The position numbers and the translations under genes are program-made. DNA of 64,000 nucleotides, from positions 1-64,000 of the IMG/VR virus record IMGVR_UViG_3300025446_000004; one strand, given 5' to 3'. Under the pieces are notes generated by a model, which was not told the DNA's origin, ran no database searches, and was given only the letters and a program-made list of their open reading frames with translations. Numbering within the stretch: position 1 is the first letter of the stretch; every line of letters begins with the position of its first letter. Positions 57,713 to 64,000 of the stretch are shown here, piece after piece. The DNA comes from a virus.

Positions 57713-58570
57713 ATGAGCACTGCTCTTACAATCCCGAGTGGGGATACCGCGCTGGCTACCGTTCAAGAAGGGGGCCGTGGTATTGACTTCGGCGCGAGGA
57801 TTTTCAAACTTCGGCCATCAACATTAACAATTGTTCAACCAAACAGTCAAGCCGAAGGTGCAATCAAGGGCAAGCTTCGTATCTCTCAGACCGGTGACCA
57901 GTACGATGAATTGGAAATGGTTCTTCTGAGTATGCCTGTTGAGCGTCGAGCCTACTACTTCGGCAAGCCGGGAGAGCTAAACCGGACTCCTGAGAACCTT
58001 ATGTGCGCTTGTTCCTTGGTGATCCGTGATCGGAATGGTAAGGAACTGAGCGGCCCGGATGAGGGCGTTCGTGTTCCGGGGGCACTGAAATGCGCTAGTT
58101 GCCCCAAGGGTGACTGGTCCAAGTACCGGCAGACACATGAGCGCGAGGATATTCCACCTTGTGACCTGTTCTATCGTGGACTCTTCCTTGATACACAGTA
58201 CCAACTACCGCTGCAATGGTATCTCCGCAGTACGGCTAAGACAGCGTTCGAGGGAGGCATGGCTAACCTATCACGCAAGTTTGTCATGATGAAGGCTAAG
58301 GGTCTGAACCCAAACATCTACGATGTGAGCTTCAAGGTCACAACGAAGAAACAGCAAAAAGGCAATCTGCTTACCTATGTGCCGGTATTCAGTGACTTCA
58401 CCCTGTTGTCACCAGAATCAATCGAAAAGTTCGGTGAAGTCTATCAGCAATTTGTTGGTTTCGCTGAGAGCGCGGACGATGGTGATGTAGTGGACCCGGT
58501 AGCACAAACTGAAACGGCTATAAACGATCAAGTGGGTGGGGAAGATTCAAGCGCACCCATTGAAATCTAA
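57713..58570 (+). CDS. Candidate ssDNA-binding or recombination protein
   Basis: ATG at 57,713 follows AGCAAGGAGAAAC. The product is 285 residues: a beta-rich body (RPSTLTIVQPNSQAEGAIKG), a Cys cluster (CACSLVI ... CASCPKGDW ... PPCDLFYR) that could bind zinc, and an acidic C-terminal tail, as in SSB proteins. Its strong promoter and the terminators after it fit an abundant protein. The functional call is by analogy only. Confidence 0.55.
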   Translation: MSTALTIPSGDTALATVQEGGRGIDFGARIFKLRPSTLTIVQPNSQAEGAIKGKLRISQTGDQYDELEMVLLSMPVERRAYYFGKPGELNRTPENLMCACSLVIRDRNGKELSGPDEGVRVPGALKCASCPKGDWSKYRQTHEREDIPPCDLFYRGLFLDTQYQLPLQWYLRSTAKTAFEGGMANLSRKFVMMKAKGLNPNIYDVSFKVTTKKQQKGNLLTYVPVFSDFTLLSPESIEKFGEVYQQFVGFAESADDGDVVDPVAQTETAINDQVGGEDSSAPIEI

Positions 58571-58698
58571 CGGAAGTGATGGGTTGCGTTGGCGCATCCC
58601 TTAACGGCTGACCTAATACTTAGGGAACTCATGGCACCAAAAACCTGTAGTGGAATCGCCATTGTAGAAATGCCGGTGTAACAGTTGGGCCAATGACT

Positions 58699-58723
58699 GC
58701 CGGGAAAGACCGGCGCTTTTTCC
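58699..58723 (+). terminator. Intrinsic terminator
   Basis: GCCGG, loop GAAAGA, CCGGC, then GCTTTTTCCC. Confidence 0.7.
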
Positions 58724-58778
58724 CATGTGTAGCGGCTGTGGTAAGCATGGGTTTATGGCGCAGCCTCCGGGATCGTAG

Positions 58779-58817
58779 GAACCGTAGCGATCAGGACATA
58801 CCCACGGTTCCTTTTTG
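58779..58817 (+). terminator. Intrinsic terminator
   Basis: GGAACCGT and ACGGTTCC form an 8-bp stem followed by TTTTTG, ahead of the RNA ligase gene. Confidence 0.75.
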
Positions 58818-58834
58818 TTAGACTAGGGGGAGCT

Positions 58835-60016
58835 TTGCACCTATATTCTTATCTGGATATTGCCAAACTGGAACGGCACATTAAAGACGGCCTGGTGACA
58901 GTGAATCACCACAAGACACTACCTCTCCGTCAATTCACATACACCCGTGCAACAATTTTAGAAAACAAGTGGGACGATGTGACCACTAAGTGCCGTGGTC
59001 TGATTGTTGGGCCGAATCAAAAAATCATTGCACGTCCATTTGAGAAGTTTTTCAATTTCCAGACAAGTTATCGACCTGAGACGCATCTTGCCAATATGCC
59101 AAAAACACTACCCATTGTTACAGAAAAAATCGATGGTAGTCTTGGCATATTATATCATTTTCCAGAGACATTTTATTGGAAGATAGAGAATGGAAAAGAG
59201 CCAACAAAAATTGGCGATAATTATACAGGCATTGCTACCAAAGGATCATTTCATTCTGACCATGCGGTATGGGCAACTCTTCATTACTTGAGCCAATATA
59301 AATATGCAAAATGGCCCGTAGGATACACACCACTTTTTGAGATTATCAACGAACAGATACAGCACCACATTATCCACTATGGTTGTCCCGGTAAGCTCGT
59401 GTTGATTGGATTGGTTAACAACGAAACCGGGGAAGAGGCTGACTACAACACGTGCTATTTTTGGGCCAAGCGCAACGGCATGGAGCTTGTAGATATTTAT
59501 GGAAAAACTGTGGAAGAGGTTTGTACAGAAGATCGAATCAACCATGAAGGCTATGTTTTGACATGGACGAGAACCGGCGAGTCACCACTTAAACTCAAGG
59601 TCAAGCATGAGAATTTTTTAGCTATGCAAGCAATCGTTCACAATGCTACTCCCAAGGCTATTCTAGCGGCCCTTGAGGATGAGAGATACGAACAGATCAA
59701 AGAGTGGACCACAACAGTAACGGGACCAGTGACGAATTGGATTCAAGGTTGGGTAACCCGGCTGACAGAAGCATTCAATACAACTTACGCCAAAGCGTAT
59801 CATCTGTATTTAGACACAGGGTACGTAGCACGAATTCGTAAAGAGTTTGCTGAAATCGTGATCGGAAAAGCGCCAGAATTGGCAAACATTTGTTTTGCCC
59901 TTCTTGACCGAAAAAAGTATAAAACAGCAGTCTGGAAAGTTGTCAAAGAACAGTTTAAAAACCAACTGGCGCAGCCATTCACCACGAGTACAGAAGTAGA
60001 CGAGGAGTTGGAATAG
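58835..60016 (+). CDS. RNA ligase, T4 Rnl1-like
   Basis: The TTG start at 58,835 follows AGGGGGAGC. The product is 393 residues. The nucleotidyltransferase motif TEKIDGSLG gives adenylated K98; other motifs are CRGLIVG, LFEIIN, EGYVL and LKLKVKH. The C-terminal 120 residues are helical, as in Rnl1, which seals broken tRNA anticodon loops. No polynucleotide kinase is recognised in this window. Repair of cleaved tRNA, or joining of the phage's unusual RNAs, are possible roles. Confidence 0.85.
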   Translation: MHLYSYLDIAKLERHIKDGLVTVNHHKTLPLRQFTYTRATILENKWDDVTTKCRGLIVGPNQKIIARPFEKFFNFQTSYRPETHLANMPKTLPIVTEKIDGSLGILYHFPETFYWKIENGKEPTKIGDNYTGIATKGSFHSDHAVWATLHYLSQYKYAKWPVGYTPLFEIINEQIQHHIIHYGCPGKLVLIGLVNNETGEEADYNTCYFWAKRNGMELVDIYGKTVEEVCTEDRINHEGYVLTWTRTGESPLKLKVKHENFLAMQAIVHNATPKAILAALEDERYEQIKEWTTTVTGPVTNWIQGWVTRLTEAFNTTYAKAYHLYLDTGYVARIRKEFAEIVIGKAPELANICFALLDRKKYKTAVWKVVKEQFKNQLAQPFTTSTEVDEELE

Positions 60017-60424
60017 ATGCTAAAAGTTTATTTGGCAGCGCGGTATGACCGTAAAGAGGAAATGAAGGCTTATCGTGAGATTTTACAACGTGACCACAAT
60101 GTAAAGGTTACCTCAAACTGGCTCGATGAGCCAACTAGTCCAAGCAGCAACATGGGAGAAGAGACAGATATATTCTATACTATGACAGCCTGTAAAGACC
60201 TTATGGACGTTGATGCTGCTCATGTGGTGATCTTCTTTAGTGAAAACCCATTGCAAAGATGGAAGCGCGGTGGGCGACACGTTGAGTTTGGTTATGCACT
60301 GCGGGCTGACAAAACTATTTGGGTAGTAGGTCCAAAGGAAAATGTTTTCCACTATCGACCACGAGTGCATCATTTTGAAACTTTTGAAGAATTAGTAGAA
60401 AAAAAGTTATCGAGGAAGAAATAA
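60017..60424 (+). CDS. Nucleoside 2-deoxyribosyltransferase-like protein
   Basis: The product is 135 residues. VYLAARYDRKEEM, a DLMDVDAAHVVIFF strand and GGRHVEFGYALRADKTIWVV match the small nucleoside deoxyribosyltransferase / TIR-like nucleotide hydrolase group; the catalytic Glu is probably in GGRHVEFG. The role could be nucleotide salvage or removal of a signalling nucleotide. It starts directly after the RNA ligase. Confidence 0.8.
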   Translation: MLKVYLAARYDRKEEMKAYREILQRDHNVKVTSNWLDEPTSPSSNMGEETDIFYTMTACKDLMDVDAAHVVIFFSENPLQRWKRGGRHVEFGYALRADKTIWVVGPKENVFHYRPRVHHFETFEELVEKKLSRKK

Positions 60425-61131
60425 TGGACGAAATTGTTTTGGTAGGCGAGGCTGTAGCCGGTGAGTCAGCAGCGGCCCGAAAGAAACTTGAATCCCTGAT
60501 TAACGCTGCAACTCAAAATCTGTTCGATATTGGCGAACAATTTTTTAAAGTAAAAGACGGCAAGCTGTACCAGCCTGAGTTCAATACCTTTAGAGATTAT
60601 ATTCGCAGTTTGAAATTCAAGGAGAGCCGGGCACGGTATCTTGTGCGCATCTTTGAAGTTACCAAAGAACTTAAGATACCGAAATGCAAGTATGAACCCT
60701 TGGGTACTACGCGCATGAGGGAGATCACATCGCTGGACCCCAAGGGCGAATGGATCAATCCGGAGAACGGTGACAAGTACGCCATCAAGGACTTCATCTT
60801 GAAGTTTATTCAGGCCGGTGAAACCATTTCAATAGACGACTTGCGCCGTCACGTCCGAACACTTAAAGGTTTGATTGGCGAGAACGATTTGATGCATATA
60901 ACGTTCACACTTAAGCGCATTGGGTATGAAAATAATCTTCGCCCGGCGCTTGAAAAAGTGAAGCTACTCATGGGCACGAAGCCCAAAGACGAAGAGGGCA
61001 ATGCAGAGCTACCGAGTGATGGGGCTGCTCTTGAAATCATGGCAATTATCATCAACGCTGACGAAACACTGACACTTGAAAAGTTTGAAACGTTACCGGA
61101 CCCGGAGGAGAAAAATGAAGCGACTGTTTAA
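60424..61131 (+). CDS. Helical protein, possibly DNA-binding
   Basis: The product is 235 residues and helical, with a region (FNTFRDYIRSLKFKESRARY) reminiscent of DUF3102- or KorB-like DNA-binding proteins and an acidic C-terminus. It is coupled to the deoxyribosyltransferase gene by an overlap. It is one of the few candidates for a partition-type protein, but the resemblance is weak. Confidence 0.5.
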   Translation: MDEIVLVGEAVAGESAAARKKLESLINAATQNLFDIGEQFFKVKDGKLYQPEFNTFRDYIRSLKFKESRARYLVRIFEVTKELKIPKCKYEPLGTTRMREITSLDPKGEWINPENGDKYAIKDFILKFIQAGETISIDDLRRHVRTLKGLIGENDLMHITFTLKRIGYENNLRPALEKVKLLMGTKPKDEEGNAELPSDGAALEIMAIIINADETLTLEKFETLPDPEEKNEATV

Positions 61132-61324
61132 AAATTTCATCAAAACCTTTATTGCCAAACATACCGGGTTCATTTATAATGGACCCGATGTTCACAACAA
61201 CAAAGGGGGCTTTGGCTTTTTGTTCTATTCGGTTGATAGCCCATCGGTCTATGATCCTGCCCGTATAGCTAAAACGCTGGCATGGATTATTGTCGGGAGT
61301 CACGTCTACAAGTTTAGCAAGTAG
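61115..61324 (+). CDS. Small protein, unknown
   Basis: ATG at 61,115 has GGAGGAGAAAA upstream. The product is 69 residues, with a basic start (MKRLFKNFIKTFIAKHTGFI) and a mostly polar end. It overlaps the previous gene. Confidence 0.55.
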   Translation: MKRLFKNFIKTFIAKHTGFIYNGPDVHNNKGGFGFLFYSVDSPSVYDPARIAKTLAWIIVGSHVYKFSK

Positions 61325-61330
61325 GGACAA

Positions 61331-61513
61331 ATGAGACACCAGCTTAATATATTGTTATGGAAACTAGGCGGTGCGTTTGTTCCCTTCATGGCGTTGTTGG
61401 TGGTGCCTGTCTATGGAAGCATGATCCTGAATATAGGATTGATTGCTTCGGTAATCATTTGGGCCAATACTGCCGGATATTTGGAGGGCAGAAATGCCGA
61501 AAAGAAAAATTGA
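61331..61513 (+). CDS. Membrane protein, 60 residues
   Basis: Two hydrophobic spans (GGAFVPFMALLVVPVYGSMI; GLIASVIIWANTAGYLE) with a short basic start. It overlaps the next gene by 20 bases. Its function is unknown. Confidence 0.55.
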   Translation: MRHQLNILLWKLGGAFVPFMALLVVPVYGSMILNIGLIASVIIWANTAGYLEGRNAEKKN

Positions 61514-61781
61514 ACCATTGGGTTATCATCTTCTTGGAAACCTAGTCGATGCAAATAATATCCGTATGGCTGTCCTTGAAGTTGAACCAGATTTGACCGA
61601 TGTAATTCCACGTGTACCTGCAGCTGTACGCGATGATTTTGGCCGTGTAGGGGTTTTAATGAGCACTGCTCCAATTACTTATCGATGGGTTGGAAAAGTG
61701 ACAAAAGCAAAAGCAATTGAGTGTTTTGCACCAAAGGGAAAAAAAGTTTCCGCTGCTGTTGCGAAAAAGAAAATGGCATAG
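61494..61781 (+). CDS. Small protein, unknown
   Basis: The product is 95 residues: a mixed core (LLGNLVDANNIRMAVLEVEP) and a basic tail ending AAVAKKKMA. It has a GGAGGGCAGAA start site. No family is recognised. Confidence 0.55.
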   Translation: MPKRKIEPLGYHLLGNLVDANNIRMAVLEVEPDLTDVIPRVPAAVRDDFGRVGVLMSTAPITYRWVGKVTKAKAIECFAPKGKKVSAAVAKKKMA

Positions 61782-61797
61782 TGGACAGGAGGAACAA

Positions 61798-61944
61798 ATG
61801 CCGTTACTTAAAGGTAAGTCGCGTGGCGTAATGAGCCACAACTACAAGGTCGAGCGGGCCGCTGGCAAGCCAAAAAGGCAAGCCATTGCGATCATGCTTA
61901 ACAAAGCTGGCGTCAAAAAGGCAAAGAAAAAGAAGAGGCGCTAA
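61798..61944 (+). CDS. Small basic phage protein (LLKGKS family)
   Basis: ATG at 61,798 follows ACAGGAGGAACAA. The 48-residue product (MPLLKGKSRGVMSHNYKVER ... KPKRQAIAIMLNKA) belongs to a widespread phage and prophage family with the signature SHN ... AGKPxxQAIAIAL. It is likely to be nucleic-acid-binding; the function is unknown. Confidence 0.7.
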   Translation: MPLLKGKSRGVMSHNYKVERAAGKPKRQAIAIMLNKAGVKKAKKKKRR

Positions 61945-62408
61945 TGAATCCATGGTACGGATTTGACCTAGATGGAACCCTTGCAACCTATGATGGATGG
62001 AAGGGTCCGCATCATATTGGAGAACCAATTCCGACTACAATTGCCCGACTTAAGGAACGTCTTAGGTTAGGTCAGGAAGTCCGTATTTTTACGGCTCGCG
62101 TAGCACCGCCTGATCCAATACTATCTTCGGAACAGTTCGCTCGTCGTTCGGAAGAGGTAAAAATAGCGTACTATGAAATTAAAAAGTGGTGCCTCAAGTA
62201 CATTGGAAAGGTGCTGCCAATTACTTACCAAAAGGACTTTGGCATGGTGAACCTTGAAGATGATCGCTGCACCCAACTTGAACCCAATACTGGCCGTTTA
62301 GCTACAGAGGTTTCCTATCTCAAGGGCTTCGGTGATGGTATGTTAGCAGCACAAAATACGGAACAATTACACCATGACTTTGAAGAGGCAGTTAGGATTG
62401 CCGACTGA
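61944..62408 (+). CDS. HAD-superfamily phosphatase-like protein
   Basis: The product is 154 residues. FDLDGTLATYDGW gives the nucleophile D8 and acid D10; VRIFTARV and VNLEDDRCTQ carry the later HAD motifs. It resembles small phage HAD proteins that may dephosphorylate nucleotides or DNA ends. The C-terminus overlaps the HNH gene. Confidence 0.75.
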   Translation: MNPWYGFDLDGTLATYDGWKGPHHIGEPIPTTIARLKERLRLGQEVRIFTARVAPPDPILSSEQFARRSEEVKIAYYEIKKWCLKYIGKVLPITYQKDFGMVNLEDDRCTQLEPNTGRLATEVSYLKGFGDGMLAAQNTEQLHHDFEEAVRIAD

Positions 62409-62658
62409 GCTATCTACAGCATGTTTTAAACGGGATGGGTATCGTTGCCGACACTGTGGGGATTCAAATGGGCTGCATCCGCACCATGTGATCTATAGAA
62501 GTCATGGCGGTGCAGATGAACTAAACAACTTACTCACACTCTGTTGGAGTTGCCACAGAGGTACTCACGATGGGAGCCTGAAAATTGAAGTTTTGTCTTT
62601 ACTGGAAACTAATTTGGTAGTAAAATTCACACGGATTGGAAAATGGATACCAAAATAA
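62374..62658 (+). CDS. HNH endonuclease, short
   Basis: The product is 94 residues. ACFKRDGYRCRHCGDSNGLH, HHVIYRSHGGADELNNL and LCWSCHRGTHDG form a classical HNH domain with zinc cysteines. It overlaps the HAD gene and is followed by another homing gene fragment. Confidence 0.85.
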   Translation: MTLKRQLGLPTELSTACFKRDGYRCRHCGDSNGLHPHHVIYRSHGGADELNNLLTLCWSCHRGTHDGSLKIEVLSLLETNLVVKFTRIGKWIPK

Positions 62659-63173
62659 AAACATGCACTAGGTGCAAAAATCTAAGAAATTTTCACAATT
62701 TTACAAGTATACCGGGAGCACTGCGAGGCGCTCAATTTGCAAGAACTGTTACAAAAAACTCAATAAATTGTGGAGAAAAAAGAATCGAAAACAAAGATTG
62801 CTGTATGACAGGCAATACAGACGAGCACACAGCAACCGGATAAATGAAACACGTCGTATACGAGATGCCAACAATCCAGCACAAAAAATGCTTATATGGG
62901 CTAAACGTAGGGCAAAAAAAAATTGGCGTTTCATTTTCTCTAACGAGTGGTGATATTTTTATACCAAAAGTTTGCCCGGTCCTTGGTATACCTTTATTTG
63001 TTGGAAAAGGAAAGCAAGGTCCAAATTCTCCTAGTCTTGACCGTATTGATTCAAAATTAGGATACATGTCGGATAACGTTATGGTAATATCGTATAAAGC
63101 AAACGCGATGAAGCAAAACGCTAGTAAAGAAGAGTTGCTTTTATTTGCTGATTGGGTATACCAGAATGTTTGA
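62643..63173 (+). pseudogene. Frameshifted HNH homing endonuclease
   Basis: Three frames together restore one protein: MDTKIKTCTRCKNLR (frame from 62,643), then KFSQFYKYTGSTARRSICKN ... RAKKNW (frame of 62,672), then IGVSFSLTSGDIFIPKVCP ... SPSLDRIDSKLGYMSDNVMV (frame of 62,844). The final part matches the 6021-6506 endonuclease. Breaks fall near AAATTTT at about 62,690 and in a run of nine A at about 62,914-62,922. Either it is a decayed gene or the sequence has indel errors. Confidence 0.75.
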
Positions 63174-64000
63174 GGATCGTCCATATCAAACAGAGGCAAA
63201 AGATGCCGTATACTCCGGTGTCAAGGCTGGTGTGTTTAAACAACTTGTCGAAATGGCTACCGGTACTGGCAAAACTATTGTATTTGCAAAGCTTTATGAA
63301 CATTTAAAGCCGTTGCTTCCCGGTAAAATGTTGGTGTTGGCCCACCGAGAAGAGTTGATCGACCAGAACATTGAGAAACTAAGGCTAACCAACCCATCCC
63401 TCCGAGTAGACAAAGAGAAAGCAGAGCATCACGCAGACCCGGCCAACGCTGACATTGTAGTGGCTTCTGTGGCGACGTTAGGGCGTAAGGGTACCAAGAG
63501 GCTGGAATCCTACGACTGGTCGCAATTTGACAAGATTGTGGTCGATGAGGCTCATCATTCTACAGCCCCTAGCTATACAAATATCCTTGAGGCGATTGGA
63601 GTCTTAGCGGACGACAATAAACGACTGCTTTTAGGGGTCACGGCAACTGGTCGAAGGGGCGACGGGCAACCTTTAGCGAAGGTTTACAAGAAGATAACCT
63701 ATCACTATCCGCTACGGAAAGCCATTGAAGATGGTTGGCTAGTTGAACTTCGTGGATATAAAGTTAGTACAACTGCTTCCTTAGATGGTATTAAGATTGT
63801 AGCCGGTGATTATGACCAAAGAGAACTGGCAAACACTGTTGACACCCCCGAACGCAACCAGACAGTTTTAGATGCATGGCTTAAATATGGGGAAAATCGG
63901 CAGACCATAGGGTTTACGGTGAGTATAGAACATGCCAAGAATCTTGCGGCCATGTTCCAGCAACACAGCGTAAAAGCCGAGGCTATTTGGGGTGATGATC
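63166..64000 (+). CDS. SF2 helicase (DEAD/ResIII-type), cut by window end
   Basis: ATG at 63,166 overlaps the previous frame. About 278 residues are seen. Q-like motif RPYQTEAKDAV, Walker A MATGTGKTIV, motif Ia VLAHREELI, motif II VDEAHH and motif III GVTATG are present, and the second RecA lobe begins (NRQTIGFTVSIEHAKNLAAM). It probably unwinds DNA at the replication fork or in recombination with the 55,703 nuclease. Confidence 0.85.
   Translation, partial: MFEDRPYQTEAKDAVYSGVKAGVFKQLVEMATGTGKTIVFAKLYEHLKPLLPGKMLVLAHREELIDQNIEKLRLTNPSLRVDKEKAEHHADPANADIVVASVATLGRKGTKRLESYDWSQFDKIVVDEAHHSTAPSYTNILEAIGVLADDNKRLLLGVTATGRRGDGQPLAKVYKKITYHYPLRKAIEDGWLVELRGYKVSTTASLDGIKIVAGDYDQRELANTVDTPERNQTVLDAWLKYGENRQTIGFTVSIEHAKNLAAMFQQHSVKAEAIWGDD

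Larger units (their letters stand above)
58571..58834 (+). ncRNA. Non-coding region with two terminators
   Basis: There is no gene in these 264 bases. An intrinsic terminator sits at about 58,699-58,723 and a second at 58,779-58,817. Between them CCCATG ... CATGGG can pair. The stretch may make a small RNA in addition to ending the SSB-like transcript. Confidence 0.5.

Noticed and set aside
1-64000. Genome-wide stop-codon reassignment suggested by the TGA at 47,955
   Set aside because: Many clear genes end in TGA (DNA polymerase, AAA-island neighbours) at overlapping starts, so TGA functions as a normal stop.

Overview
The window looks like about 64 kb from the middle of a double-stranded DNA tailed phage (or phage-plasmid) genome. 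It has a capsid, portal and packaging module, a family A DNA polymerase, a helicase, phage RNA ligase, tRNA genes and dense small genes with overlapping starts and stops. A lipoprotein with a lipobox and sigma70-like promoters (TTGACA, 17 bp, TATAGT-like) point to a Gram-negative-type host. A circularly permuted tmRNA gene hints at a lineage with two-piece tmRNA (alphaproteobacteria, some beta, cyanobacteria), but the host cannot be fixed from the sequence alone. Both ends of the window cut through genes.

Left arm (1-27,560, all minus strand): read from right to left, a leader from a divergent promoter at about 27.57 kb is followed by an HNH endonuclease, a DUF2778-like lysin candidate, a JAMM protease, a dual-specificity phosphatase, large terminase interrupted by an intein, portal, a probable scaffold, major capsid protein interrupted by a group I intron carrying an endonuclease, a decoration protein, adaptors and tail proteins that share repeat modules, a secreted trypsin-like protease, a 1323-residue tail protein and a partial fibre-like protein.

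Right arm (27,600-64,000, plus strand): two small early genes and DNA polymerase; an RNA-rich stretch (31.3-32.6 kb) with a structured leader RNA, long hairpins, an aberrant tRNA-like gene and a tRNA with a CAU anticodon; a run of small, zinc-binding and metallopeptidase-like genes; then an island at 36.4-45.3 kb. The island holds a Ycf46-like AAA protein, a DUF1257 (Ycf35-like) protein, a DUF2997-like protein, a radical SAM activase-like protein and two further proteins. It is flanked by 2.1 kb and 0.9 kb of non-coding DNA filled with oriented GGCGGCCC octamers, TAAATCGCTTTAC iterons and a parS-like palindrome. After the island come small genes, the permuted tmRNA beside a tyrosine recombinase, a second radical SAM protein, a probable lysis pair, a phosphoribosyltransferase, a PD-(D/E)XK nuclease, a candidate ssDNA-binding protein, RNA ligase, a nucleoside deoxyribosyltransferase-like enzyme, a HAD-like phosphatase, homing endonucleases and the start of an SF2 helicase.

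The most notable points are the permuted tmRNA with its promoter, the Ycf46/Ycf35/DUF2997/radical SAM island with its repeat-rich flanks and parS-like site, the heavy load of homing elements (an intron, an intein and at least seven HNH-type genes), and a recurrent TAAAAATATA word found almost only in the right arm. No database or folding program was run: family names rest on motifs recognised by eye, and RNA structures on hand pairing.
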